Counted from the first letter of the stretch, positions 1-7,645 are shown. The stretch is DNA of 8,044 bases from Candidatus Eiseniibacteriota bacterium (GCA_005893185.1 VBOS01000220.1:1-8044); one strand, 5' to 3'. Made by a program: numbers and translations. The notes: generated by a model from the letters alone, not told the origin.

Positions 1-241
1 TGACCAGATGGAACAGGGGGGCATGATTGTCGAACAGGTCTCGATACTGGATCAGGCCCTGCGTCCAGCCCCATGCCACATGCAGGTGCTGCGGCTCGTC
101 GCTGTCCGCTCGATGGTGGAGGATGTAGAGCACGCGGGTCACGAGCTCGGCCAGCGCGGCCACCGAGAGCGACACGACCTCGCCTCGAGACAGCCCGCCG
201 CGCGCGCCGCTTCCGGCGCCGTGCGCGCGCGATTCGCTCAT
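1..241 (-). CDS. GT-C fold glycosyltransferase (PMT/ArnT-like), N-terminal part only
   Basis: Reading leftwards from ATG at 241, an open frame of 80 codons runs off the window edge with no stop. After a basic, Gly/Ala/Ser-rich start, residues about 22-41 form a likely first membrane helix. An acidic loop follows, containing SDEPQHLHVAW (about 47-57) and then GLIQYRDLFDNHAPLFHL (about 62-79). The Asp-Glu pair (D48-E49) just after the first helix, followed by 'QG-x-x-x-YRDxF-x-x-H-x-P', is the typical N-terminus of membrane glycosyltransferases of the PMT/ArnT (GT39/GT83-like) superfamily. These use polyprenyl-phosphate sugars, and the first-loop acidic residue is catalytic in the family. The start overlaps the histidine kinase stop (ATGA), so it is very probably translationally coupled and the last visible gene of the efflux operon. 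Acceptor and sugar cannot be told from the fragment. Confidence 0.75.
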   Translation of the reverse strand, partial: MSESRAHGAGSGARGGLSRGEVVSLSVAALAELVTRVLYILHHRADSDEPQHLHVAWGWTQGLIQYRDLFDNHAPLFHLV

Positions 242-1578
242 GAACCGTTTCTCCTCGAGGTCCAGACCGGGAGGCTAAGCTCGAAGCGGGCGCCGCCGAG
301 ATCCGACCTGGAAGCCGTGACGTCGCCGCCATGCGCGCGGGCGACGCGACGGAGGATCGGCAGACCGAGCCCGAAACCCTCGCGGCTCGCGCGTGCCTCG
401 GCGCTCCGGAAGAACGGATCGAAGATCCGGTCGAGATCGGCAGCAGCGATGCCCGAACCCCCGTCGTCGACCACGACCACCGCTGCGCCGTTCTCGACGA
501 TGGACGTCGCGCGCACGGCATGGCCTGCCTCCGAGAACTTGAACGCGTTGGAAAGCAGGTTGCGCAAGGCGGACGAGAGCAGGGGCGCGTGCCCCCACAC
601 CAGGACCTCGTCCGCCGCCACGATCTCGAGGTCGTGGGCGCGCTCGGGAAGCCGTTCGCAGAGTTCGTGGCCGACCTCGCGGAGCATGTCCGTGAGATTG
701 ACCGGGACGAGACCCTCCGGTCGCTCGGGCGCAGATGCGTCGGACCCTCGCAACAGGAGCAGGGCCTCGACCAGCTCGCTCATCCGCCGGGCCTGGTCCC
801 ATGCGCGGCCGAGTCCCTCGCGCCGGGGCGCGGGCAGGGAGGCATCGGAAGACGCCCGCTCGAGCTCGCCCGAGAGGACGGTGAGCGGCGTTCTCAGCTC
901 GTGGGCCGCGTCCTGGGTGAACTCCCGCTCGGTTTGCAGCATCTTGTCCACCCGTGCGAGCAGGCGATTGAACGCGGTCGCGAGCGTTGCGACCTCGACC
1001 GGGTCTGTCGGGTGGCCGAGCGCGTGCAGGTCACCTTGAAGAGTGGCCTGCTCGGCCTGCCCGGCCATGCGCGACAGGGGCCGAAGCGCGCGGCGCGCGA
1101 GAGCGCGACTGATCGCTGCGACCGCGATGAACAGCGGGACCGCGGTCAGAAACAGGGCCAGGATCAGAGCCGAGATCGCGCTCCGGGGCGCTCGTGTCGA
1201 GGTCGAGACCACCACCCAGCCCCCGTGAGAGAGGTGGGCGCGCCTCGTCGTGGTCTCCTCCCGCCTCGCCGGAGACCTTGCGGGCGCGGTCGATGCGACC
1301 TGGCGGCCCTGTTCGTCCAGCACGTCGACTCGCACGCCCACCGGGGCATCTTCCCCGACGGTCTCGAGGGCGACTCGCTCGAGGTCATCGTGTTTCTCCA
1401 GATCGTGGTCGATGTTGTCCGCCATCTTCCTCGCGGTGGCAGTGAGGAAACGCACCTCCTCTCGCTCCAGCGTCCGGGCCGAAAGCCACACCGCCGACCC
1501 GGCGAACACCGCGATCAGGGCGGCCGCGAGCACCTGCTGCAGCATCGCGAGGCGAAACACCAGCGAATGGGGCTTCAT
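238..1578 (-). CDS. Sensor histidine kinase (HAMP, HisKA, HATPase_c)
   Basis: A 446-residue inner-membrane sensor kinase. A first membrane helix lies at about residues 8-30, a periplasmic sensor region of roughly 110 residues follows, and a second helix lies at about 145-170. A HAMP linker (RRALRPLSRMAGQAE) comes next. The H-box FTQDAAHELRTPL places the phospho-accepting His at residue 226. The ATP-binding domain has an N-box (LRNLLSNAFKFS, Asn344), a G1 motif (VDDGGSGI), an F-box (IFDPFFR) and a G2 motif (GFGLGLPI), so all catalytic elements are intact. The ATG overlaps the regulator's stop as ATGA, making it the regulator's cognate partner. The periplasmic part has no recognisable ligand domain, so the signal is unknown. 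An upstream extension of the frame is open but is antisense-style GC-rich filler; the overlap, and a hydrophobic helix starting within ten residues, favour this start. Confidence 0.95.
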   Translation of the reverse strand: MKPHSLVFRLAMLQQVLAAALIAVFAGSAVWLSARTLEREEVRFLTATARKMADNIDHDLEKHDDLERVALETVGEDAPVGVRVDVLDEQGRQVASTAPARSPARREETTTRRAHLSHGGWVVVSTSTRAPRSAISALILALFLTAVPLFIAVAAISRALARRALRPLSRMAGQAEQATLQGDLHALGHPTDPVEVATLATAFNRLLARVDKMLQTEREFTQDAAHELRTPLTVLSGELERASSDASLPAPRREGLGRAWDQARRMSELVEALLLLRGSDASAPERPEGLVPVNLTDMLREVGHELCERLPERAHDLEIVAADEVLVWGHAPLLSSALRNLLSNAFKFSEAGHAVRATSIVENGAAVVVVDDGGSGIAAADLDRIFDPFFRSAEARASREGFGLGLPILRRVARAHGGDVTASRSDLGGARFELSLPVWTSRRNGS

Positions 1579-2226
1579 ACTCGAAGCTCGAACACGAAGC
1601 CCTCGCCGCGGACGGTTCGGATCGCGCAGCCTTCTTCGCGGGTCCCGAGCTTGCGGCGCAGCCGGCTGAGGATGACGTCGAAACTGTCGGAGGAGGCGGG
1701 ACTCGAGTCGTGCCAGATGCTCTCGAGCAGCTCGGTGCGGCTCACGATCCGGCCCGCCCGCGCCGCAAGCGCCTCGAGCACGGACCACTCACGGCCCGTG
1801 AGCGGAATCTCGTGGCCGCGGCGATCGAGCCGGCGCGCCGCGAAGTCGATTCGCACCCATCCCGCAGCCAGCAGCGTCGGGGGAGCCTGCCCCCGCCGCC
1901 GGGCCAAAGCCCGGATGCGCGCGCGCAGCTCGGCGATCGCGAAGGGCTTGCGGAGGTAGTCGTCGGCGCCTGCGTCGAGTCCGCGCACGCGCTCCGATAC
2001 GTCGGCGCGCGCGGTCAGGCACAGGATGGGCGTCGTGTTGCCCTCCGCCCGCAGTTGGCGGCACAGGTCGAGTCCGTCGCCGTCCGGCAGCATGAGGTCG
2101 AGCACGATGGCGTCGAATCCCGCCGCCGTCGCCTGCTTGATCCCGGTGGAGAGCCGCGCGGCCATCGTCACCGTCATGCCGGACTCCTCGAGCGCGGCAA
2201 CGATCTTCGACGACCAGCACCCGCAT
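1575..2226 (-). CDS. OmpR/PhoB-family response regulator, frameshifted near the N-terminus
   Basis: The gene starts at ATG 2226 with MRVLVVED, the classic first strand and acidic pocket of a receiver domain. The frame is then lost at about 2203-2208. The rest, from KIVAALEESGM onward, is in another frame and continuous to the stop at 1575. That part carries the phospho-acceptor Asp in IVLDLMLPDGDG (codon 2097-2099), the switch residue in CLTARAD, the Lys in LRKPF, and a full winged-helix DNA-binding domain ending in SRLRRKLG and TVRGEGFVFELRV. Family members usually read VVEDEPKI here, so about 11 bp (a net shift of +2 nt if restored) seem to be missing, including residues of the acidic pocket. 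The next Met in the main frame lies inside the receiver and would lose strand 1. It starts 10 bp after the pump gene and overlaps the kinase start (ATGA). Either a sequence error or a true null allele; expected intact length is about 220 residues. Confidence 0.88.
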
Positions 2227-2239
2227 CGTCGGGCCTTCA
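2227..2239 (-). promoter_or_regulatory. Ribosome-binding site of the response regulator
   Basis: GAAGG at 2238-2234 lies 7 nt before ATG 2226 and is built into the pump gene's TGA stop. This supports ATG 2226 as the true regulator start despite the later frame break, and implies re-initiation coupled to the end of pump translation. Confidence 0.6.
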
Positions 2240-5188
2240 GTCGAGACCGCCGCCGAAGCGGGCGAGCAGCGACGGCAGGACCAGCAGCAGCAGAACCGTG
2301 GACAGGACGAATCCTCCCACCACCGCGATCGCAAGCGGCTTGAGCAATGCGCTCCCCGCGCCGATGCCGAGCGCCAGTGGCGCGAGCGCCGCGACTCCGG
2401 CGAATGTGGTCATCAGCACCGGGCGCGTCCGGCGCACCGCCGCCTGCCGCGCCGCCTCGACCCGGGAGCGCCCTGCGGCCACCGCCGCCCGGTGGGCGGC
2501 CACCAGAAAGTACGCGTTCTCCGAGACGATGCCCACCATCATGATGGCGCCGACGAAGCTCGAGATGTTGAACGACGCGCCGCCGGCGTGCAGGGCCGCG
2601 AACACTCCGGCCAGGGAAGAGACCACGACCACAAGCGCGGTCGCCCCGAGCAGCACTTCGGCAAGGCCGCGGAACGAGGCCTGCTGCTCCGCCCACAGGC
2701 CCCCGTATTGGATGCGGGCATCGCCCGGGAGTCGTAGCCCGCGTCCCAGCCGGCGGCGGATCTCCGTCATGGCCGAGCCCAGATCGCGGCCCGAGAGCCG
2801 CGCCGTGACGGTGCCCATGGTGCGAAGGTTGTCGCGTGCGATCTCGGTCTCGCCCGGGTTGGTGCGGAGCGACGCCAGGTCGCCCAGCCGTGCCCGCTGC
2901 CCGGCGCCCACCGCCACCGGGATCTCGGCCAGAGCCTCCTGCCCGCTCAGGCCCCCCGGACGCGGCAGGACAACTCGGACCGGACAGACGCGCGCGCCGC
3001 GCACGATCTCCCCGACCTCGATGCCGCTCACCGCCGGCGCCACGGCGCGCGCCAGATCGCCGGCGGAAAGGCCCTTGCGCGCTGCGGTCTCCGCCGGGAC
3101 GATCGTGACGTTCGGTCCGCTGACGACGACGTCGTTCTTCACGTCCACCACGCCGCGCACCCGCGAAAGCCGCTCGACCAGGTCCTGCGCCTCGCGCGCG
3201 ATGAACGCCCGGTCCTCGCTGAAGATTCGCACCTCGATCGGCTGCGGGTTCGTCGTCAGGTCTCCGATCACGTCCTCGACCAGCTGCCCGAATTCGATCT
3301 GGACGGCCGGCTGCGTGGATTCGATGCGCTGACGCAGATCGTCTGCGATCGCATCTGCGCTCCGCCGACGGCCCGACCGCAGGCGGAGCACATAGTCCCC
3401 CTGATTGGGCTCTGTGATGAAGAACCCGAGCTGGTTGCCGGCGCGCAGCGACCAGGCGACGATTTCCGGCGTCTCGTCGATCCGCCGCTCGATCTCGCGC
3501 AGCATGCGGTCGGTCTCGGTCAGCGAGGTCCCGGGCGGCGTGATGAAGTCGAGGATCAGCGCTCCCTCGTCCATCTCGGGCAGGAAGCCGGTGCCGAGGG
3601 ACAGACCGAGCGGGACGGCGAGCGCCGCGAGCGCGATCGCGCCGACGAGGCCGACCCATGCATGCGCGGCAGCGTAGCCCAGGAGCGCGCCGAACCGGCG
3701 CGGAGCGCCTCGCGTCCGCGCCTCCCGATTGGGCGGCGGGCTCACGAGCGGCACCACCGTCAGGCACAGGATCAGAGATGCGCCGAGCATCAGCGCCATC
3801 GACAGCGCCAGGACCCGAAAGAAGGCCCCGGTCACGCCGCCGAGGAACACGAACGGCAGCAGGATCGCAAGCGTGCAGAGGCTCGAGCCGAGCAGCGTCG
3901 GCAGGATCTCGGCCATCGCCTGCGACGTTGTGCAGGGGTCGGGGTCCGCGTGCCGCGCCGCGAGATGCTCGATCACCACGATCGCGTCATCGAGCACCAG
4001 GCCGACGGCGGCGGCAATGCCCCCGAGCGTCATCATGTTGAGGGATTGATGCGTCAGCCCCAGGCCGATCATCGTGAGCGCGATGCTCCCGGGCAGGACC
4101 AGAGCGCCCGTCAATCCCAGGCGCAGACTCCCCAGGATGACGACGACCACGAGACCCGCCAGCAGGGCGCCCACCAGCAGGCTGTCGCGCACGCTCCCGA
4201 CTGACGCGCGCACCAGGTCGGACTGGTCGTAGAAGGTCGCGAGCGTCACTCCCTGCGGCAGCCGGCCGCGATTCTCCTCGATCCAACGGTGGGTCGCCTC
4301 GGAGAGCGTGATCGCACTCGCCGCCGGCTGGCGCAGCAGGTTGACGAGCACAGCCTCACGCGACTGCGCGCGGTAGCCGGTGAACTCAGGCGCCTCTTCG
4401 AGGCTGACGCGCCCGAGCTGGCCGAGCGGCACGGCGGGACCCGATGGAACCGGAACGCGGAGCGCCTCGAGCGCAGCCAGATCGCCCGGACGGCCGTCGG
4501 CGAGCCCGAGGTAGAGCTGGGAGTTCGCCTCGAGCAGGCCGACCGACTCCAGCACCGATGCGTTTCGGATCGCGTCCGCGACCGACGCAGCGTCGAGCCC
4601 GCGCGCCTGCAAAGCTGCCGGGTCCAGCGTGACCCGCGCCTCGAGCCTTCGCCCTCCCTGGACGATCACCTCCGCCACGCCCGGGAGGCGGGACAGCTCC
4701 GGCTTGAGGACCAGGATGGCGAAGTCGCGCAGCCGCGCGAGCGAGGTCCGGTCGGATGTGAGCGAGAGCCCGAGGACCGGGAACAACGTCGGGCTCATCA
4801 GCCGGGCATCCACGGAGGTGCCGGGAGCCAGCTGCGGGCGCACCGCTTCGATCTGCGCCTGGACCCGCTGCAGCGTGAGGTTCATGTCGGAGTTCCACTC
4901 GCAGTCGATGTTGATCTGGGCCGACCCACGGCTGGTCGTGGAGCGCAGCTCGAGCACGCCCGGCACCCGGCGGAGCGACTCTTCGAGCAGGCGCGTGACG
5001 GCGCGCAGCATGGCCTCGCTCGGCAGCTCGCCGCTCTCGGCGATGATCGAGATACGCGGGAATGTGACCTCGGGGAGGATGGACGCCGGCAGGCGCAGCG
5101 CAGCCAGCACCCCGAGCACGACGATGCCGGCATACAGCAGCGCGACCGCGCGACGCTGCGCGTGGGCGGCGTCGAACCAGCCGTTCAT
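2237..5188 (-). CDS. RND-family efflux pump, inner-membrane permease (CzcA/AcrB superfamily)
   Basis: The 983-residue proton-driven pump is the energised core of the tripartite exporter; family members are usually about 1020-1070, so it is slightly short. TM1 lies at about residues 13-31 and is followed by LPASILPEVTFPRISI, the standard RND start. Periplasmic porter segments include CEWNSDMNLTLQRVQAQI. TM2-TM6 follow, with GLVLDDAIVVIEH in TM4 giving the proton-relay pair D400-D401. The second half begins at TGFLPEMDEGALILDFITPPGTS, a CzcA/heavy-metal-like signature. TM10 reads MMVGIVSENAYFLV with Glu890 where AcrB has Lys940; TM11 keeps RPVLMTTF. The start is set by ATGA overlap with the adaptor stop; the frame stays open upstream but that part is low-complexity shadow. 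The substrate is unresolved: features of both metal (HME) and hydrophobic-drug (HAE) pumps are present. The frame is intact throughout. Confidence 0.95.
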   Translation of the reverse strand: MNGWFDAAHAQRRAVALLYAGIVVLGVLAALRLPASILPEVTFPRISIIAESGELPSEAMLRAVTRLLEESLRRVPGVLELRSTTSRGSAQINIDCEWNSDMNLTLQRVQAQIEAVRPQLAPGTSVDARLMSPTLFPVLGLSLTSDRTSLARLRDFAILVLKPELSRLPGVAEVIVQGGRRLEARVTLDPAALQARGLDAASVADAIRNASVLESVGLLEANSQLYLGLADGRPGDLAALEALRVPVPSGPAVPLGQLGRVSLEEAPEFTGYRAQSREAVLVNLLRQPAASAITLSEATHRWIEENRGRLPQGVTLATFYDQSDLVRASVGSVRDSLLVGALLAGLVVVVILGSLRLGLTGALVLPGSIALTMIGLGLTHQSLNMMTLGGIAAAVGLVLDDAIVVIEHLAARHADPDPCTTSQAMAEILPTLLGSSLCTLAILLPFVFLGGVTGAFFRVLALSMALMLGASLILCLTVVPLVSPPPNREARTRGAPRRFGALLGYAAAHAWVGLVGAIALAALAVPLGLSLGTGFLPEMDEGALILDFITPPGTSLTETDRMLREIERRIDETPEIVAWSLRAGNQLGFFITEPNQGDYVLRLRSGRRRSADAIADDLRQRIESTQPAVQIEFGQLVEDVIGDLTTNPQPIEVRIFSEDRAFIAREAQDLVERLSRVRGVVDVKNDVVVSGPNVTIVPAETAARKGLSAGDLARAVAPAVSGIEVGEIVRGARVCPVRVVLPRPGGLSGQEALAEIPVAVGAGQRARLGDLASLRTNPGETEIARDNLRTMGTVTARLSGRDLGSAMTEIRRRLGRGLRLPGDARIQYGGLWAEQQASFRGLAEVLLGATALVVVVSSLAGVFAALHAGGASFNISSFVGAIMMVGIVSENAYFLVAAHRAAVAAGRSRVEAARQAAVRRTRPVLMTTFAGVAALAPLALGIGAGSALLKPLAIAVVGGFVLSTVLLLLVLPSLLARFGGGLD

Positions 5189-6236
5189 GACCGGACGCGC
5201 ACGCGGATGCTGTCGGGCAGGCCTCGCTGGCCGTCGACGATCACCCGGGTTCCGGGCGGCAGCGGCGGGCCCAGCAGCTCGTGCCAGCCATCGGCGGCGA
5301 GCCCGAGCTGCACCACCGTCCAGATCGCAACGCCGCTCGAGTCCACTCGCGCCACGCGGTATTCGCCCGTCAGGTCGTCCTCGACCAGCGCCGAATCCGA
5401 AACCGCGGGCGAGCGACGGGGGGGACCGATCTGGATCGCCGCCGTTCCGAAGCGGTCCAGCAGATCGCGCGGGGCTTGGGGCCCGGGCGAGAGCCAGACC
5501 AGAGCGCTCTGGTCCGGGCTGCTCGCGTTCGGCAGGCGCCGCTGGACGGTCGCGGTGGTCGCCGCGCCGCCCTCCATGACGATGCGCGCGGGCTGCCCGA
5601 TCGCGACGCGATCGGCTGCGGCCAGCGGGACGTGCGCCTCGAAGACCACGGCGCCGTCCGGCACGATCGCCAGCAGCTCGGTGCCTTCCGCCACCTCGGC
5701 CCCCGGCTCGGCCGCCCGGCGCAACACCGTTCCCGTGGCAGTGGCCACGAGCGGCACGCGCAGCAGGTCGCGGCGCGCCAGCGTAAGCGCCAGCTTCGCC
5801 TCGGCGCGAGCTGTGGAGTCGGCCGCTTGACGGAGCAGCGACTCCGCACCGTGCACAGCTGCGAGCGACTCGCGCGTCTCGAGCCACCCGATGGTCGAGC
5901 CGCGCTCGATGCGGTCCCCGATGCGGGGCGCCAGCGATTCCACGAGCGCCGCGAACGGGGCGGCGACCACCAGCTCGTCGGCCGACCGCCACTGCCCGGG
6001 AGCCCGCACCGCTCCGAGCGTCGCCTGCCGCGCGCGCACAGCGGGAAGCACCGTCGGCGAGCGGTCGGGGCCGCGTCATCGCCTGCGCCAAGTGCCCGGG
6101 ACCGGCCCCCACAGCCGCTCGCGAGCCAGGCCAGAGCGAGCGTCGGCCCCAGCGCCATCGAAGCCCGCCGTGCCAGCGCGCATGCGGTCCCGGCATGGCG
6201 GAGCCTCGCGAGCGTGACCACCGACGCAGGTCTCAT
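5185..6236 (-). CDS. Periplasmic adaptor (membrane fusion) lipoprotein, frameshifted near the N-terminus
   Basis: This subunit bridges the RND pump and the outer-membrane channel. From ATG 6236 (ATGA overlap with the channel stop) it reads a long signal sequence ending LGPTLALAWLASGC, with Cys42 as probable lipidation site, then a short linker GGRSRALGAGDDAAP. The adaptor body is in a different frame: APGQWRSADELVVAAPFAALVESL, then IGDRIERGSTIGWLETRES (first barrel-sandwich half), a short alpha-hairpin, VPLVATATGTVLRRAAEPGAEVAEGTELLAIV (second half), a beta-barrel and a membrane-proximal domain ending SIRVRVRS at 5185. A TGA at 6078-6076 closes the body frame upstream, so only a GTG at 6051 could start it, without a signal peptide. 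The switch must lie between about 6003 and 6075, at or beside a 61-bp segment shared with the channel gene. One extra base in the G-run 6067-6070 would restore a single frame of about 350 residues. Confidence 0.87.
6003..6063 (-). repeat. Copy 1 of a 61-bp direct repeat, inside the adaptor gene
   Basis: Identical to 6508-6568 at 60 of 61 positions; the only difference is C at 6010 against A at 6515. Bases 6011-6063 are a 53-bp exact match. In the adaptor body frame it encodes SPTVLPAVRARQATLGAVR, the same peptide as in the channel protein; the single mismatch is synonymous (an Ala codon). The right edge lies 4 bp from the G-run where the adaptor frame is lost, which suggests that the segment was copied into this gene. 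Confidence 0.95.
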
Positions 6237-7576
6237 CGCCGGTCCTCGACCAGGAACCGCGCCGAGCGGACGTCCTCGCGGGCGCCGGCGAGCCGCACGC
6301 GGGCGTCGGCGAACACTCGGCGGGCATCGAGCAGATCGAGCAGCGAGGTGGCGCCGGCGGCGTAGAGGCTCTTGACCTTCAGGAGATTCCGCTCCGCGCG
6401 GTCCGAAGTGATCTCGGCGGCCCGCAGCCGCCATGCGAACGAGCGCCAGCCGGCCAGCAGGACGAGCGCCTGCCTTCTCTGGGTCGCGGCTTCAGCCCCG
6501 GCGCGGACCCGCACAGCTCCGAGCGTCGCCTGCCGCGCGCGCACAGCGGGAAGCACCGTCGGCGAGCGCAGCGGCCAGCGCAGCCGCACGGCCGCGGAGG
6601 CTCCCAGATCGCGCCGGAGCCGGTCCGAGAACGAAGCATCGGGATTCGCGGCCTTGAGGTCCGGGGGCACGGCGCTCGTGAGGTCGGCGCCCGCGAGCCC
6701 TGCGTCGAGCGACAACTCGACGGTGGGAGCAGCACCCTGTCGGGCGTCCGCCAGATCGAGCCGCGTTTCGGCTTCTGCGACCCGCGCCAGGGCGACCTCC
6801 GGCAGCCGCTCGACGCCGGCGATGAGCCGCACCGAGTCGGCTTCGGAGGGGCCGTCCTCGGCGGTGGCAGGCGGCTCTTGGAGATGCAGCGGAGCGTCGG
6901 GGTTGCGGCCGAGCAGAGCCAGGATCTCGAGGGTGGCGGTCCGCGTTGCGAGTCGTGTGCCTTCGAGACCGGTCTCCTCGTCGTCGCGCTCGAGGGCGAC
7001 CCGGATCGAGTCGGCCGAGCTGCGCGCCCCCGACGCGACGCCGGCGCGCACCAGGACGCCGAGACCATCGAGCCATTGGATCGCCTGCTCCTGTGCGAGC
7101 TCCACCTCCCGCAGGCGCAGCAGCTGGAACGAGAGCTCGGCTGCGCGCAAGCCAGCTTCGCGTGACTCGAGCGCCAGACGCCCCCTAGCGGCGGCAGCTT
7201 CGAGCCCGCCGCGCTCGCGCTCGCGGGCGCGGTGCCCGCCGTCCGCCAGGGTCCAGCCCATGCCGAGCTTCAGCTCGTACTCGCCCAGGTTGGTGAGCGT
7301 GGGATCGTAGAAGCCCTCCGGAGCCACGAGCGCACCGGTGGCGATCCAGAAGTCGGGGCGGCGGTTCACCGATCGGACCACCGAGTCACCGGCCGCCGCC
7401 TGTCGATCCAGCTCCGCCGCCAGCAGCGCAGGCGCGCTACGCCGCGCCTGCGCAACGCACGCTTCGATGGTCAGTGTGTCGGTGCCGGCTCCGGCGGAGT
7501 CGGACGATGCCCTCCCGGGGGCGACGTTGAGGCCGAGTACGAGGATCAGTGCTGCTGAATTACGAATCCCTCTCAT
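6233..7576 (-). CDS. TolC-type outer-membrane efflux channel (OEP family)
   Basis: A 447-residue outer-membrane exit duct for the pump encoded downstream. The N-terminus is a signal peptide (basic MRGIR, hydrophobic AALILVLGLNVA, likely cleavage after about residue 24) with no lipobox Cys. The mature part has the two-fold OEP layout. The first half starts TLTIEACVAQARRSAPALLAAELD and is followed by a strand/turn region (GEYELKLGMGWTLADGG) and long Ala/Arg/Glu-rich helices. The second half runs from VERLPEVALARVAEAETRLDLADARQGAAPTVELSLDAG through VRLRWPL to KVKSLYAAGATSLLDLLDARRVFADARVRL, the usual final helix. Length is normal and the frame intact. It is the first gene of the operon, preceded by a strong ribosome-binding site and an OmpR-type box, and its stop overlaps the adaptor start (ATGA). 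It contains the second copy of the repeat shared with the adaptor; that segment fits the OEP helix well, so this is probably the donor. Confidence 0.93.
   Translation of the reverse strand: MRGIRNSAALILVLGLNVAPGRASSDSAGAGTDTLTIEACVAQARRSAPALLAAELDRQAAAGDSVVRSVNRRPDFWIATGALVAPEGFYDPTLTNLGEYELKLGMGWTLADGGHRARERERGGLEAAAARGRLALESREAGLRAAELSFQLLRLREVELAQEQAIQWLDGLGVLVRAGVASGARSSADSIRVALERDDEETGLEGTRLATRTATLEILALLGRNPDAPLHLQEPPATAEDGPSEADSVRLIAGVERLPEVALARVAEAETRLDLADARQGAAPTVELSLDAGLAGADLTSAVPPDLKAANPDASFSDRLRRDLGASAAVRLRWPLRSPTVLPAVRARQATLGAVRVRAGAEAATQRRQALVLLAGWRSFAWRLRAAEITSDRAERNLLKVKSLYAAGATSLLDLLDARRVFADARVRLAGAREDVRSARFLVEDRR
6508..6568 (-). repeat. Copy 2 of a 61-bp direct repeat, inside the outer-membrane channel gene
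   Basis: Matches 6003-6063 (offset 505 bp) at 60/61 bases, in the same coding register. Here it lies in frame within the second OEP helix, right after VRLRWPL, where family members carry an Ala/Arg-rich helix start. It disrupts nothing, which argues that this is the original location. Confidence 0.95.
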
Positions 7577-7578
7577 GT

Positions 7579-7586
7579 CCCTCCCT
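7579..7586 (-). promoter_or_regulatory. Ribosome-binding site of the outer-membrane channel gene
   Basis: AGGGAGGG on the minus strand ends 2 nt before ATG 7576, with GGAGG 3 nt from the start. It is the strongest purine tract in the leader and supports this start, as does the signal peptide that begins directly after it. Confidence 0.65.
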
Positions 7587-7612
7587 GGCTTGGAGCCCTC
7601 CTCGGATCAGGC

Positions 7613-7618
7613 AGTCTG
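7613..7618 (-). promoter_or_regulatory. Possible -10 element of the efflux operon promoter
   Basis: CAGACT on the minus strand lies exactly 10 nt after the GTTCAG-N5-GTTCAG box, the same distance as GATAGT from the plus-strand box. It shares A2, A4 and T6 with TATAAT. The implied transcription start is near 7606, leaving a leader of about 30 nt. The motif is weak alone; matching geometry on both strands is the main support. Confidence 0.35.
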
Positions 7619-7628
7619 CGGACGGAAG

Positions 7629-7645
7629 CTGAACCGATCCTGAAC
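7629..7645 (-). promoter_or_regulatory. OmpR-type operator, GTTCAG-N5-GTTCAG, facing the efflux operon
   Basis: The minus strand reads GTTCAGGATCGGTTCAG: two identical hexamers with an 11-bp start-to-start distance. OmpR/PhoB-family dimers bind tandem half-sites one helical turn apart, often overlapping the -35 region. It lies 53-69 bp upstream of the channel ATG. The same paired motif occurs facing the other way at 7748-7764. The natural candidate binder is the response regulator encoded in this operon, so autoregulation is inferred. Confidence 0.65.

Noticed and set aside
331..1959. Long plus-strand open frame opposite the kinase and regulator genes
   Set aside because: Antisense to clear coding genes, Arg/Gly/Pro-rich, no recognisable domain; typical of high-GC DNA where stops are rare.
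1710..3332. Long plus-strand open frame opposite the regulator and pump genes
   Set aside because: Composition is Ser/Arg/Ala/Pro filler with no motif, opposite the regulator C-terminus and conserved pump transmembrane segments.
4289..5830. Plus-strand open frame of about 510 codons opposite pump and adaptor
   Set aside because: Same antisense pattern, no domain and no plausible ribosome-binding site; covers the coding strand of two recognisable proteins.
6060..6075. Programmed ribosomal frameshift joining the adaptor halves
   Set aside because: A -1 shift would fit the frames, but there is no canonical slippery heptamer or clear downstream structure, and programmed shifts are not known for this family; mutation or error is simpler.
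5189..6196. N-terminal extension of the pump frame up to 6196
   Set aside because: The extension overlaps the adaptor in another frame, is low-complexity Arg/Gly/Ala, and the pump's true start with TM1 lies at 5188 with an ATGA overlap.
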